DNA of 64,000 nt from Lophius americanus (GCA_037951165.1 JBBDHG010000015.1:4053501-4117500), one strand, 5' to 3'. Shown: positions 24,531 to 37,655, numbered from the stretch's first letter. Notes: generated by a model not told the origin, from the sequence alone. Translations and numbers: made by a program.

Positions 24531-27157
24531 CTGTGAGAAGACAGACAAAACAAAGGTCATAAACGTGTTTTCCTAAAATACAAACAATATAATAGGTACA
24601 GAATGTTTAATGTTGTGCAGGTTTTTTCTAGAAGAATTGAGTATGAGGGCACAACGCAGAGCTTTTGATAATTTGAAGTAAAAATACAGCATTTTTTAGC
24701 CATTTAAGGAGCAGAATCATTGTCTCTTCTTGTATTCTTGCAACTGATTTTTTCAGAAATATAGAATCTTAAGGAGGTATACATGTTCTGTTATAACATA
24801 ATATGTGGCTTTAAATTTACACCAACATTTTGGTAATAAGGCTCACATCATAAGTAGGTGAGCGCAATGCCCGTTACGCCGTTTCATGGAACCGTGTCTA
24901 AATGGGGACTATAAATGATCCTTGTGGTGAGGAATCCAAAGAAATATAAAGAAATTGATAAAGAATTTTGAGAAAATACAAAGAGTGCAACAGCAAGGTT
25001 CCAACTAATATTAGACGTGTGTCAGGATGTTGCTTTAAGAGTGAGATCTATCAGTCATGGGAGTCCCGACACCGAGGGCTCTGGAAAAACAACACTAAGT
25101 CTTCAAACAAAAGAAGCTGGCATGAGGCAATGCAAAAAGAAATCCACCCTGATGCACTTTAAATGAAACATGCACTGGCATGCGTTCCTCGTAGATAACT
25201 TTTAAACATATAATAAGACTGTTTACCTGCAACTTATCAAGACGAAGGCTGAGCTGTCTGCCATCATGATAACTTCTTTCCAGTTGTAAAACCTTGTGTC
25301 ACAGACTGATAATCCACTATGCATTTTTCTGCTGCACTCCAGCTCACTGACATGAGCCTGAAGCAATAAAATCTCTACCACTTGGCTGATCTCATAACAC
25401 AAGGGCCTTCAATGACCTCCACTCTGAGATTCTAACACTGCAGTTTCCACAGAAGACTTATTTTCAATTAAGACAAATATAAACCAGATACCTGTCCTTC
25501 TCTGGATCAAAGGATACAGTGCAATGGAATGTGAAAATCTAACTTTTCCACATTTGTGAATATGTCTCTTGATAGGTTGCTAAACCCATGTTTGTCTCGT
25601 TCTAAAACTGTTACATCCAGTTAGCCAGAACAATTTCTGACCGATTACTGTATATACCGATTACTTTCATTATATTTCAGAACCTACATGTCAAGCTGTA
25701 ACCTTGGCCCAACTAGGGTTGGAACCATGAGAGATAGGTACGCATGGGAGAACTAGTGTTAGTAACGAATGAGGACACAGCTGAGGAGAAAGACAGACAG
25801 GTCTGGGTATTGGATAGGGATCAGGAGAAAATGATGTGCCTACATAACCAAATTACTGTGCGGCCCATAAGAAACGTAGGACAGAGGCTAGGTAATCTAA
25901 TCCGAACCATCTTTCTTTCGCTCTAATGTCAGCATAGTAGATTACTACAAGAAAAACACACGCCACAGGGGAGATTCACCAGCATGGCCTTGAGGCGAGG
26001 ATCAGAAAACAGATAGGGTTTTATTAATGCTAAATTAAATCTGTATAAATGCACTTCTTGTCTGTTAAAAAGAAACATGCCTCTAATTGCTGTGTGAAGT
26101 CATCAGTGCAAACACTTATGGCTAATTTGTGCTCAGCATTTAAGACGGATATGGATAGGGCAATGACAATAAGCACAGCAGCGTGGTCATACGATGCCTT
26201 CTGCTGGGTTGAGCTCAGAACCATGATAACCACAACTTGTTGCGTGTGTTTCTACTCTTTTTTTTGCTTGAAAGCTGGATGGTTTGTAGTTTGGTATGTG
26301 TAAGGCAACTTTCCTAATAAAAGAAAACATCAGCAGCCCCCTTCCAAACCAGAATATCCAGACAGCAGTATTTAATGCTGGTTCAGGCTGCACACTATTT
26401 TTGTATTCAAAGTTCACAATGTCAAACTGGGGTGTCGTAGTGCCACAAATTTGTATTGTCTCTTGGTCAGAAAGCAAGTAACACTATAAGCTTGACCCCG
26501 ACTATTCACTCACGGTCAATCGTGGCTACAGCAACGCTATTTTATAACTTGGTCGTGGTCTTCAATTGAAATGTTAGAAGGCAGGGGTATTCTTGACACA
26601 TTTTCTTCTTCATCATTGTCCCTTTAGCCCTGGTGATCATGCCAGACTCTACTCGTCACCATGTCTGTGTTCTCTCTATCATCTAATTGTTCAATATTAG
26701 AACAGGTCAGGAGCAATTTAAAGATCCTTTCAAAACCTGGCTACAATTGTTTAGCCTGAACTAGTCATTAGATTTCAATGCAGCAACATGATCAAGGGTT
26801 CCCGTGATTATATGTTGCTTGTTTGTCCCTCTTGTTCATACTCTGCATTAATTCTTCTGTATTTGCACATGGTTTTATAAACCGTGAGAGCCACTGGAAA
26901 CATTTGGGGGCAGTGTTGCTGTAATTCGAGGAAGACTCAACAAATGTCAATGGAAACTACCAAGAAGAAATAAGTGGAAAACCTGTTAAATTGTCATAGT
27001 ATAGTCAACACCTTCTAGGACCACTACCAAGAACATTTGTGCTTCTGTTTTTGCAGTTTTTTTTAATCACAAGGGAAATTATTAGCAGATGGTGTATTAA
27101 ATTATCCTTAAATCTTCTGAGTTGTCATGTCCAAAGGTGACATAATATAATACACAC

Positions 27158-27180
27158 ATATATATATATATATATATATA
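27158..27180. repeat. (AT)n microsatellite
   Basis: Pure TA dinucleotide run of about 23 bp. Confidence 0.95.
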
Positions 27181-27882
27181 GCATCAGACTTGAAAAAGAA
27201 ATGACCATTGGATAGCTCAAATGAAAGAACAGAGCAAGAGAAAGTCATCTAGTCTAGTCTAAGACGTGATGTCAGAGTGAGGTTTCCCATTAGCAAAGCT
27301 GATTTAAAATACAGAAGCTTCACAAATAATACATTGGCTGTGCTTGTCCAAGATAGATGGGAGCAGCTTCCTGCCTTCTCCTCTATGACGACTCTGCCCT
27401 TCAATGCAGCCTGACCACAATTAGATCTCAAAACATTGTCATGCCAAATGATAGAGTATTAATGTATGCACGCTGTCATCATAACGCATCTGGTGCGTGA
27501 CTGTCATTGTGACATCGTGCCTCACAAATAAACCGGCATGATTGTTGTAGATGAGTCCAAACGCGGGGGTTGGGTGACAGAAATAAAAGCAGCCGCTTGC
27601 TAAGAGAAAGCCCATGCAATGATGTCATGGGATACGTCGCCTCCAGAACACCATGCCAAACTTCATTTAAGAATCAGTCGATTTCATGTTATCTCAACTG
27701 AGGATAATAACGAGTTTCGCACATCAGGACTTATGTTATTTTATTAAATATAAGGACAGTGGATTGCATCGTCATAAATCTGTATCGAAACATATGTTTG
27801 GTTCATCTACTATCCCCATGTCTATATTTCCCCCATACGAACACGTAGTGGTACTGTCAACCGAGCAATTTTTCTTTTTCTT

Positions 27883-28113
27883 TCAAATTAAGGACATATT
27901 TATTGACCATCTGTATGCTGAATAAGGGTGTCAATTCCAAAGAATCGCATGAAGTGTAAAATGCTCTTTCCAGGGCATGCAAAAGGTTTAAAACGATAGA
28001 TTTTCTAAAGGGGTACGGCGGCGAGCCCAGTCCCTATCACTCCTCTTGACCAGTAAGCAGGAGGGTTACTCACATGTAGGAATAAAAAATGCGACCCGGT
28101 CAGTGCAGTTCAC
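27883..28113. repeat. 231 bp direct repeat, copy 1
   Basis: This block recurs at 30182-30412 at the same length with a single difference seen (T versus C about 23 bases in). It runs from TCAAATTAAGGACATA to AGTGCAGTTCAC. No target-site duplication or terminal inverted repeat is visible at its edges. It includes the GTGAGT donor of the candidate alternative exon. Confidence 0.95.
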
Positions 28114-28310
28114 CTGCTATGTGACACGCACTGGGGGCCACATCCTCCAGACACCGGCCATTGACCGGGTGTGACGGAGCACTGCCGTGTCCGTCTCCAC
28201 GCACAGAGAAGGAGATATTGTGATTCTACACCGAGGTGATATTTCAGCCGGGGACTCGGGATGCTAGCCACAGCGGCGGTAGTATGGTAGAAATTGTGTC
28301 AAGCAACCTA
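28074..28310 (-). promoter_or_regulatory. CpG-rich patch with donor, candidate alternative first exon
   Basis: A second CpG-rich patch (six CpGs in 28121-28200). On the minus strand it ends at a strong donor ACAT|GTGAGT, GT at 28073-28072. Spliced to the large phldb1 exon at 24530, the last partial codon would have one base, exactly the phase needed; the frame has an upstream TAG and no ATG, so translation would start inside the large exon, for instance at MDSLAMDD. The lower part, up to 28113, lies inside the duplicated block. On the plus strand an alternative exon could end at a GTAAGA near 28333. No transcription evidence is available. Confidence 0.3.
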
Positions 28311-28744
28311 GAGAATATCACCAAAGTTCTGGGTAAGACTTTCAAAATAAAAGCAAAACGTACAAAAAGTACAAGAATGTGCTTTGGTAGTGGATGGATC
28401 TGATTGTATATGTGCTGTAAATACAAAAAAACAGTAAAAAAAAATATTAATGTTAGTATTAAATGAATCTAAGGCGAAATAGACAATTTCCTTCCTGAAG
28501 AGAAAGGAATTTATTTTGAAGGGAAAATCAGCTTACGTCCGGTGTCATGAGTACCTCTGACATAGCTTCCCTCTTTGTAGCATAACTTCTGTTATAAGAC
28601 AAAGTTCTGAATTTTTAGTTGAGATACGTTAAAAAAATTTTGCTTAAAAATCATGGAGATGATGATTAATTATTTACAAGACCGTATTAGAGCCACAGTG
28701 ACAAAAAATGAAAATAAAATAGAGAGAGCAAAAAAAGTTTCTGG

Positions 28745-28790
28745 AAAAAACCTGAATATTACGAGCATAAAGTCAGAATTTTACACTACG
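28745..28790. repeat. Fragment of the AATATTACGAG minisatellite
   Basis: GAATATTACGAGCATAAAGT followed by CAGAATTTTAC is the reverse-strand form of the degenerate minisatellite at 31960 and 50500. Confidence 0.4.
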
Positions 28791-30181
28791 CATTTGAGAG
28801 TATGCATCAAGTAAAAGCTTTACAAATAAAGGAATATTGAATCTTTTGGCGCCTTAACACCACATCATTTTAAGTATCCGGACTTTGACTTTGAAGTTTG
28901 TTAACATGAAAGAGCCAGACAGACTTGGAGGAAATTGCCTCTTTTGCAGGAGGGGATGATTAAAATCTCTTTAAATTCCCACTTTACTGACATACATTAT
29001 TTTTTTCAGGTAAAAATGGGGCTTTTTTATCATAAAATCATGCCTTTTCTCCGGTATCCGCCAGTGTCATTCTATTGATGGACAGTTGTTTTCATTTGAT
29101 AATGAAAAATGTTTGCTTATTGCAGACAGTCGAGCACCTGATGACAAGTACAGAAGCTGAATGACATACAGCGAAATTACCAGCTTTTATTGAAAGTCAG
29201 GCAAACACATTTAGAATTAGCTTGTCACATTCAGCACAATAAAGACATTGACTGTTTGGCCTTTAAATCTACAGAAATAACTAGATCGTTTGATGAAAAT
29301 TGATACAACCGCCCAACTCTCCTATGTATCTTTTTCTCTATTTTCAACAGAAAAACAACTCTTAAGCAAAATCTAGAGGAGGAAGCTCAGAAACCCTTTA
29401 ACATATTTCGGAATATTGAACTTTTGGACAATTTAATACGTACACAAACTCCAGTAATCTAGAGTACTCCAAAAGACTCAATCCAACCTTTCTTTCAAAA
29501 CCAGACTTTTGAAAAATTGTAAAGCCTGGTGAGGTTTAAGGGCACAAAGGGTAAGGTTTAACTGCCCTTGTAGCAAACTGAGCACAACACCACACTGTAA
29601 ATCAGCCACAATGTGCCTGTGCTACAAAATGAAATAGCTGTTTTATTTCAGTAAGAAAAGCTGGAAAAGGCCTATCTATGTGGAAATGTTGTGTTTTTGG
29701 GTTGCCCCTACCCATGATCCTCTGGCTTCTTTATCTCTGCACAGATAAACAGTGTAATTTGTATTTCCAAGATAGAGATATGAGAAATATGTCCAGATTA
29801 TCGTGGGTGTGGTATAAGCAGGTTTCATTTGAAAGCAACTCAAGAATGCATAATTGTGGAAAACGGTACGCTTCTAAACAACGGAAGGCTTTAATTACTG
29901 GATCAGGAAGTCCATAGCAGCCAGCGAGCCTGTGCGCTATACTTATCCTGCAGTTAGGCAGTATCGACACTTAACGGAGGGAAGTAACGAGGCATTTTTG
30001 GCAGATCCCTGGTAGTAAAGCTGGCATAGAGGAGGTACGCTTAAAGAAGTGCCAATGCAAAGAGTGCTGGAACACCCAAATAATCAAATACACAAATAAA
30101 CACACACACACACATGTAGCTGAAGACTTTGCCTGGATACGCTGGGGAATGAGATGCTCATAAAACATGCACGGGGTAAAG

Positions 30182-30412
30182 TCAAATTAAGGACATATTT
30201 ATTGACCACCTGTATGCTGAATAAGGGTGTCAATTCCAAAGAATCGCATGAAGTGTAAAATGCTCTTTCCAGGGCATGCAAAAGGTTTAAAACGATAGAT
30301 TTTCTAAAGGGGTACGGCGGCGAGCCCAGTCCCTATCACTCCTCTTGACCAGTAAGCAGGAGGGTTACTCACATGTAGGAATAAAAAATGCGACCCGGTC
30401 AGTGCAGTTCAC
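30182..30412. repeat. 231 bp direct repeat, copy 2
   Basis: Near-identical copy of 27883-28113, same orientation, 2.3 kb away. The flanks differ completely on both sides. The near-identity implies a recent duplication, ongoing gene conversion, an assembly artefact, or two insertions of one mobile unit. Confidence 0.95.
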
Positions 30413-31229
30413 TGTTGTTAATTTCCAGCACCAGGTCCCAGCTGGACACCAGTGAGGTTCAACGGGTGCTAGAATGTAAAGTCTGATGCTGACAACTATG
30501 ATCTTTGAACCGGGCTGCAAACTGATTTAATAAGATTATTTTTAGCTCGATATAGTTAAGTTCAAATTTTACTATTTTGGGTAATGGTGAGTTTCCACTT
30601 TCCAGAGAGGGAAATGGGATTTGGAAGAAACTCAGCACATTCCTGAGTGCTAAGCTTCCAAAGAAATGGTAGATAAAAGCTAATGTCTTCAAGATGAGGA
30701 CTAATCTAAGACCAAAAACAATGACTAAAAAAGAAAGTATGAAATACTCAGAATTCCTCACCACAGGTTCACTTTTTTAAGTAAGTAAACAGACACTGAG
30801 GTTGTTAATGACATTTGCAATTATTTTTTGGGTATATTTAAGAAAAAAATATTCTTTCTCCAGAAATAACTATAAAAAAAATAAACTGAAATATCACAAT
30901 ACACAATTCCATTGAATCTGACATATGTACATAAAATGTGAGAAAAATTTTAATAAAATTTGTCTAAGTTCAATTTGTAATCATGGTAATCAGAAAAACA
31001 AATAAGAAATTATCTGAAATAGGTTAAGTTACCATTTCAGTACTGGGTTTTTGTCTGCAGCGAATTTGGAAAAATTACATTGAACAGTATTTTCTCTGGA
31101 AACAAAACAAACCTGTCCAGAATGATCTGAAATTAAACTTTTACAAATGGAAAAGGAAAAAATAAAGAAAACAAAAATTCCTAATTCGTAAAACGCACAA
31201 TAGAAAGTTTTCATGAAAAAGTCTTTCCA

Positions 31230-31232
<3 letters not shown>

Positions 31233-31314
<82 letters not shown>
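31233..31314. repeat. (AT)n microsatellite, about 41 units
   Basis: Uninterrupted AT run of about 82 bp, 296 bp upstream (transcript sense reversed, on the 3' side) of the FHA exon at 31610. Confidence 0.97.
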
Positions 31315-31318
<4 letters not shown>

Positions 31319-31609
31319 CTCTTTACTCGGTTTCATAGAGTGGATAACAAAATACAAGTATATAAAAGGTTTATAGCATGTTGAAATTAGGAAATTGATT
31401 GTATGTAAAGGTATTGTGTGTCAACAAATTTGTGCTGCACACCTTTCTAAACTATAGTCCTTCCAGGCTATTAAAACTTTCGGCCTGCTCCTTCACCACA
31501 CCTCTCAACTGCTGATGTCAACTCATCTGCACTGGGCCAATGTTTGAAGAAGAAGGGCAGGATATCTAACATTCAGGTGAAATACGGTGAAACACCGATG
31601 ATGCAGTAC

Positions 31610-31735
31610 CTGGACCGATCCTGTAGTCCCTGGTGGAGACACTTCCTCCCTGGGGTACCATGCTCTTCATCTTGAAGGCCTCTTCAGGGTGGTTGAAGCG
31701 GAAGAAGGCTGACTGGCCAAAACACAACATACAGC
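31610..31735 (-). CDS. phldb1: phldb1 exon: last strands of FHA domain and linker
   Basis: The exon encodes the end of the FHA domain (GCMLCFGQSAFFRFNHP, then EEAFKMKSMVPQGG) and a linker ending DYRIGP. The acceptor is CTTTTTCCCCAG just above 31735 and the donor is CCAG|GTACTG with GT at 31609-31608. It enters with two bases that complete the Gly codon of the previous exon and leaves one base for the next, so 126 nt keeps the frame. It lies 25 kb downstream of the preceding exon, so the FHA domain is split by the largest intron in the window. The two FHA blocks match the mammalian order exactly. Confidence 0.93.
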
Positions 31736-31959
31736 CTGGGGAAAAAGTCACACACAAGATACGTGTCAGAACCGACAAAATGAACAGATTAAAGGGATTT
31801 CATGAAATACATGAAAAACGATATCACCCAGTGTTCATCGGAATACGATAACATATGATGAAGGGTGAGCTAGGCATCATCACATACTGATAATTTGGTG
31901 AATATACATCCCAGATTAAAGGAATAGTCTGATATTTTGCAAAATATGCTAATAAGTTT

Positions 31960-32200
31960 TCTCATAAAATTACAAATTTTTTCTGGTAAAATTAAAACTT
32001 TTTTTCTTGTAAAATTATGACTTTACTTACATACAATTCTGACTTAATTCCTATAAAATTGTGACTTAAAAAAATAAAAATCTGACATTCTTTCTTCACG
32101 AAATTACAAATTGATTCTTGGAAATTTATTGCAAAATGGACTTCATTATCTTGAATTTTTTTTTTGGAAAAATTACGACTCTATTCTGGAAATTTTTTTA
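31960..32200. repeat. Degenerate minisatellite TTCTTGTAAAATTATGACTT
   Basis: Imperfect units of about 20-35 bp built on 'ttcttgtaaaattatgact' repeat across the segment. The same family occurs at 50500-50900 and, reversed, at 28745-28790. Confidence 0.6.
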
Positions 32201-32404
32201 TTTTTTATTTTTCAATATGGCCCAAATAAGAGAGTGCTCAAACAGGAGCCCATTCTGACTCATGCAGCTCTGTGTTCAACATCAACAGGTCCGTTGTTAA
32301 CCGTTACACACAAAGATAGCACAAGGGTACGGACATATCAGGATACTTGGTTTCCTTTCTGCGAAGTAGGTAAGTGTAAGTATAGATACAATTTAAATTA
32401 TTAA

Positions 32405-32545
32405 AATACCCATCCATCCCATCTCTGTAACCACTTATCCTGTGCGGGGTCACAGGAGGGCAAAAGCATAGAGGTAAGATAATAGAGGTAAGATAATATC
32501 GGAGGAAAGGCGGGACCCACCCTGAACATGCCGCCAGTTCATCAC
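32405..32545 (-). mobile_element. Retroposon tail
   Basis: On the minus strand: GAACTGGCGGCATGTTCAGG, GGTGGGTCCCGCC, then CACAGGATAAGTGGTTACAG and a GATGG tail. This is the 3' end of the same retroposon family as at 34560-34860. A 15 bp GAGGTAAGATAATA unit is duplicated inside. Confidence 0.6.
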
Positions 32546-33445
32546 AGTCGTAAAGTATCCCTGACATCAAATAAGTCTGCTTTCTCTGACTAAACAAAAT
32601 CCCGTCAGTTTATACTGCTGAGCTATCTGATGCGCCTTGCCCCATCCGGCCTCAACAGGAAGTACATCTAATTAAGGAGATAAGATGCTCAAGAATGATG
32701 TCTGGGTAGGCCTTTTGAGCCCATCAGTGAATATGAAATGTCATGGAGTAAATCTTCTATCTAAAATATGGACATCACAGGCTGTACCTCATTTTTAGGT
32801 ATGATGATGTCGGGTTGATGGTAGCATACACTTGCAATTGTTGCTGTCATGTGGTGTCACAGTAATGGTACAAATAAGTTTCCTGGCAGAAAATGCCTCT
32901 GAACGGCTGCTCAAATTTGGTATAACAAGTTGGAAACTCCAAAAATTGGATTATACAACTGTAACTGTGGCCCACGACGCAGAAAAAACCTGGTGGTATT
33001 TGTTTGATGGATTGTTTGACACTTTTAATCAATTCATCTATTGAATATCAATGTAACTGATGATTAGTTAGAAAAAGTCAACTCATCGCATCGGCCTTTA
33101 TAAAAAGTCGGGTTATGTAATATTTTAATGATTTTAGGGAATGTAAAGCCGTATAAAGCTTCAAACCTATGTAAACATATTTCAGTGCTCTCGTCAATAA
33201 AATGCATGAGTACATGTTCTTTGTGACATCCACATTATGGACTTAAAACTCACAGAAGAACAGCAGCTTCACAACACTTGAATATACCATTTAATGCTGC
33301 ATTTTCAGCAATAACAATACATTTGTGCTGCCACAATAAAGCATCATTATATGGAATAACAGTGCAAAGTTACAAGTAGATGTGAAGGACGGAAAAAATG
33401 CAGAAAAACATTTATATATGTTTTACAATGAAATGTGCATGGTCA

Positions 33446-33524
33446 CCGTATTTCTGGCGGTAAAATTCTGCCAACCACAGCTGCCGGTATTTTGCCGTAA
33501 ATGATACTGAATTTTCTTACAGAG
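33446..33524. mobile_element. MITE fragment (ACGGTAAAA/GCCGGTATTTT type)
   Basis: GGCGGTAAAATTCTGCC, CAGCTGCCGGTATTTTGCC and GTAAATGATACTGAATTTTC match a common fish inverted-repeat element with tandem 'ccggtaattttaccgtaa' motifs. Ends are not resolved. Confidence 0.45.
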
Positions 33525-34559
33525 CATGTTTCAGAGGAGTTACTCCTGAATCAGGGAGTTAAACTTAGGATGTTTTGTGAATACGGTCCATGTAAATCAC
33601 CGTTGTCCATGTGGCCGACTTTAAATAACCTGCTAATGTTATTTTGGCCTGACAGGGTCTTTATGTGAAGCAGCAGGTAGAGAATATCACTGCTATGCTG
33701 TTTTCACCACTGTATTCAGATCCAGCAAACACACTCCTGTCACAATGGTATACTAGAACACATCCCCTTCACATCCTTCCAAATGTCAAAGCACGTCATG
33801 CACGTAGCTAATTCAGCCCTTCATGTGCCACAAGCTCAATGACAGAAAAGCCATCTCGTGTTAATTGCCTTCTCGTTTATAACGCTATTGTCCCGCAGTG
33901 ATTGCGAGGGAAAGGTCTCCTGCCGCCAGCAGAGATAAGATCTGTGCCTGTTGTCAGCTGAGAACACGAGGCCTTAGGTAAAGAAGGGACCTCACAAAGG
34001 AGGCTGCAGTGACACATAACCGAGCCAGATGTCCTTTATTCTGGATGGATGGCTGATTGAGAAGAAGCCACCTGATTATATCATGAGCCGGGAGACCCAG
34101 ATCAGTTTTGACACAAATGCGCAAACATCTATCAACTTTTCTCTCTATTAATATCTGCGTCTCTCTTAACCTACAGAAAATCTTCTTTATAGGCCTGAAG
34201 CCTAACCCAGCTGACAGGAGGAGAGGAGGCGGGATTGATCTGAAACATGTTGACAGTTTATCACAGATAGATTCACACTGACACAAAGGGACAAATTAAA
34301 TTAGTCTAAATTATTTGAATGTGGATTTTTGACTAAACGTGATCAGAATTATGTTAGTTCATCTTATAGTTAAAGTAAAGGTTGTACAACTAAGGGTTTC
34401 ATGATTGTAAACATAGGCCTAGGCTGATGCCCCCTACAGCAACAGTAAAAAAAAAGAGACCCCAATCCCCCCATTTTAAAAGCAATCCCCCCTGAATGAA
34501 TTCCTCAAATTAAATGTGACTGAGTAATAATAACAATATATTATGATATTAATAATAAT

Positions 34560-34860
34560 CCACGTATGCCGACCATTCTGTGCAGAGTGTGCATGTTCTC
34601 CTTGTGTTTGTCTGGGTTCTCTGGCAACTCTGGCTACCTCCCACAGTCCAAAAACATGCAACATAGGTGAATTGGTGACACTTAATTGCCCGTAGGAGTG
34701 GGTGTGAGTGGATTTATTTGTCTGTTTCTGCCCTGCGACAAACTGGCGACTTGTCCAGGGTGTATTATTATTATTATTACCCTGCCTCTCGCCCGATGTC
34801 AGCTGGGATAGGCTCCAGCCCCCCCTTGACCCTGAGCAGTATAAGTGGTAGATTATATAT
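34560..34860 (+). mobile_element. Retroposon, 3' half
   Basis: The plus strand runs GCATGTTCTCCTTGTG, GGTTCTCTGGCAACTC, CCTCCCACAGTCCAAAAACA, TAATTGCCCGTAGG, CGACTTGTCCAGGGTG, then GCTGGGATAGGCTCCAG and GACCCTGAGCAGTATAAG. This is the standard order of the teleost family and is well preserved. Confidence 0.75.
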
Positions 34861-34925
34861 AATATATATATTCAAAAGCTCAAATTAATTCATTTTAATG
34901 ATCAAAAAAGCAGGCAATTTCATTC

Positions 34926-35212
34926 GGCTCTTTCCCTTTTTTTTTTTAGGGGTCGCCACAGCAGATCGTGTCGTACCACATTTTGACATGGCATAGGTTT
35001 TCAACGATTGATGCCTATCCTGACACAACCCTCCCATTTATCCGGGCTCGGGACTGGCCCTGGATCTGGCTGGGTAGGCTGGTAGCATTAAGGATCTTGC
35101 CAAGGACCCTAAGGGTCCACACTAGAGTTCTGCCACGCACTGCTTTGACTGGGATTCAAACCCCTGTCTCCTGCACCAAAGTCAGTGGTGTAACCCACGG
35201 AGTTATCCAGCT
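34926..35212 (+). mobile_element. LINE-derived 3' repeat
   Basis: Starts GGCTCTTTCCC and has AGGGGTCGCCACAGCAGATC, GCCTATCCTGACACAACCC, TCCCATTTATCCGGGCT. The same leading phrase marks the end of the RTE-like element at 17380. It follows directly on the retroposon at 34560-34860. Confidence 0.6.
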
Positions 35213-36479
35213 TCAAAAATGAATCAAAAGATAAATAAATTGTAATGAGTAAAAACTTCTAACTTAAAAATTTTAAATACTAGTAAGTATTACTTTCTTT
35301 TTGTGTTCATCAAACGCATTTTCATTTATTGTACATTTTTGCATATTACTAAACCATTACTTAAATTGCTCAATTCAAAAAGTACCTTTACATCTTATCT
35401 CTTTTTATATTTGATTTCATGATTTTCATTTAATTACAGATTTTCTGCATCTGTTCAGTTTGACTGGTTGGTTCAGCACGAGAAGGCCTGCTGACGCCTG
35501 CAGCGGGGGGGGGTGAAAAACCAGTTCAATTGATGTTTCACACTTATTAGTGCAATAAACGCTGCATGAACCATCCAAATTTTGGCCTATGTATGCATTA
35601 GCGCGTGTTTTTCATCATCAGTTTCTGTACGGAGAGTTAAGAGGCCAATGCTTAATATTTCCACCATCGTCTTCTCAAGCGGTCGCGAGACCATCCTTAA
35701 CATAGCATTGGTCGGTATTTTTCCACTGCTGAACTCGTGCCTGTTGATATTTGGAAAGTGAGTGCATCACTGGTTTGGTCATGAAAGGGGAAAATAAAAT
35801 GCTGAAAAGGGGGTTTTGAAAGCATTCATCAGGATGTTAATACTGCGGTCTGCAGAGCCACGTCAGCCCAGCCAGTGTGTCTTCATGCTCCCCGCTTCAG
35901 CAGTCATCTGACTCCCTCACCTAGCTCCTGTTTCAATCGGTCCCTCCGCCACCCTGACTCACAGCACACACTCTGCGTCTGACTAGCAGCAACATGATCT
36001 CCACCATGAAGATCAATTCAGTCAATTCCAAAAAGTGCTGTTCAGAGAAAATGGCTGAGGGTGGCATTTATCTGGCTCAGCCACACCCCACGAGATGTGG
36101 AGCATTTCACCATCTTTACTCAGCAGTTCTTTCAAATAAAGATTCTTGCTTTGGGAAAACAGTTATGAAGAAGGTTAATCACTCCGCCTATATTGAATTT
36201 CAGCTAATGGAAAGTTGATTGAGTTATTATTTATTTATTACATCACTGGCTCCAATGGGTGTTGATGGAAAGACCTTAAGGAAAAATACTGTGCTGGCTG
36301 GAATAGCAGCGCGCTAAGGCTAAGATTCTCAACCAATGAGATGGACGACAAATCGCCACTTCTTTGTATTTGTGACATTATTGTATTCCATAAATGTGCA
36401 CAAGAGTGATAATATGTTAGATACACAATTATCAGAGTCCTATCTAAACACATTACTGGGTCAATGCAAGTATCCATCC

Positions 36480-36690
36480 ATGTATTTTATGCAACATCCT
36501 GGAGGAGTCACCAGTTTATCACTGGACTGACATAAAGAGAGGGACAACCACTCTCACGCTTCTTCACACCTACTCACCATCTAGAGACACCAGTCCACCT
36601 ATACAGCATGCATTTGGACTGTAAGTGGAAACCGGATAAACAGAGGGAACACAGGGAACACCATCTACCAACTGTGCCCTCAATGTAAAC
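36480..36690 (-). mobile_element. Retroposon fragment, reversed
   Basis: The plus strand reads TCTAGAGACACCAGTCCACC, GCATGCATTTGGACTGTAAG, GGAAACCGGATAAACAGAGG, GGGAACACCATCTACCAACT, the reverse complement of the family at 34560-34860, more decayed. Confidence 0.55.
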
Positions 36691-36909
36691 AGTGAATCAT
36701 AAAATTACATCCATATTGTTATAGCATCCAACACCAAAACAAGTGTTAATGACAACCGAAAAAATCTAAAGAAACATTCACATAGATGCAACCAATGCAC
36801 CAGGATATCAACTTAGATGGGCCAACATAATTTTGGATGTCCAACATACTTAATTAACATATTCTTGATGACATATCTCATCAAGTGTTTGCAGCGCCAC
36901 GCAAGGGTA

Positions 36910-36912
<3 letters not shown>

Positions 36913-36948
<36 letters not shown>
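36913..36948. repeat. (GA)n microsatellite
   Basis: GA run of about 36 bp. Confidence 0.95.
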
Positions 36949-36952
<4 letters not shown>

Positions 36953-37655
36953 CAATTGTCACTAATTAGTAGTGACAATAATACATGTGATGTTAAAAAA
37001 AACTAAAGAAAGCTGCCAATTAAAATAAACCTAATGAGCAAAACACAGTGAAAATATGTTATTAGAAAGACTAGGCACCAAACAGTTGCACAAGTGACAT
37101 CGTCTAATATGCCCAAACCATTGGCCAGGCCAGTCCTGCATGGTGGCTATCTTACAAAAACCACCATGTTTCCTTCCACATAGCTGCTGCAATCAACTCG
37201 GCCACACATAAAGGGATTTGGCCTTTCTTTTTAATAGATTGTCTGAGCTAAAGTCATCACAATGTTGGTGCTCATGACACGAGGTGAAAGATGCTTCAGG
37301 AAAATCTGTCCGGTATTTTTTTGTATAATGGGGCTAATAGATAGGAAAACTGACAAACACACATGAAAAAATTTACTTTTGGCGGAAATATTCCCCAAAT
37401 GCAAACCACGCTCTATTTAACTCGACTAGTCCAAGGATGTCCAAACCTGGAGTATCTAAAAAAAAACAACGAGCGCTGACAGCAACATCAAGTGTTCCTG
37501 TTTGGCCCCTGGTGGTGCAGAGACTGGACTGATGGATGAGGGAAGACATACCTCCACCTCTAAACTGTTCCCTCAGCACAAACCGCTGTTGGCAGCTGGC
37601 ACTCACTCTGTCCTGTGAGAGTTCCTGTCCCCACACCTCAGCAACCTACAGGCCC

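Larger units (their letters stand above)
24531..31609 (-). other. 7.1 kb intron with CpG-rich patch and local duplication
   Basis: Between the FHA-linker exon and the Ser/Pro-rich exon. It holds the two 231 bp copies, the CpG-rich patch near 28.0-28.3 kb, a fragment of the AATATTACGAG-type minisatellite (28745-28790), and two (AT)n tracts. The remaining stretches (24.6-27.1, 28.4-30.1, 30.5-31.2 kb) hold nothing I recognise. Confidence 0.6.

Noticed and set aside
23018..24576. Several open frames on the plus strand and in other minus frames across the large exon
   Set aside because: Shadows of the 1496 nt phldb1 exon, caused by its biased Ser/Pro codon use.
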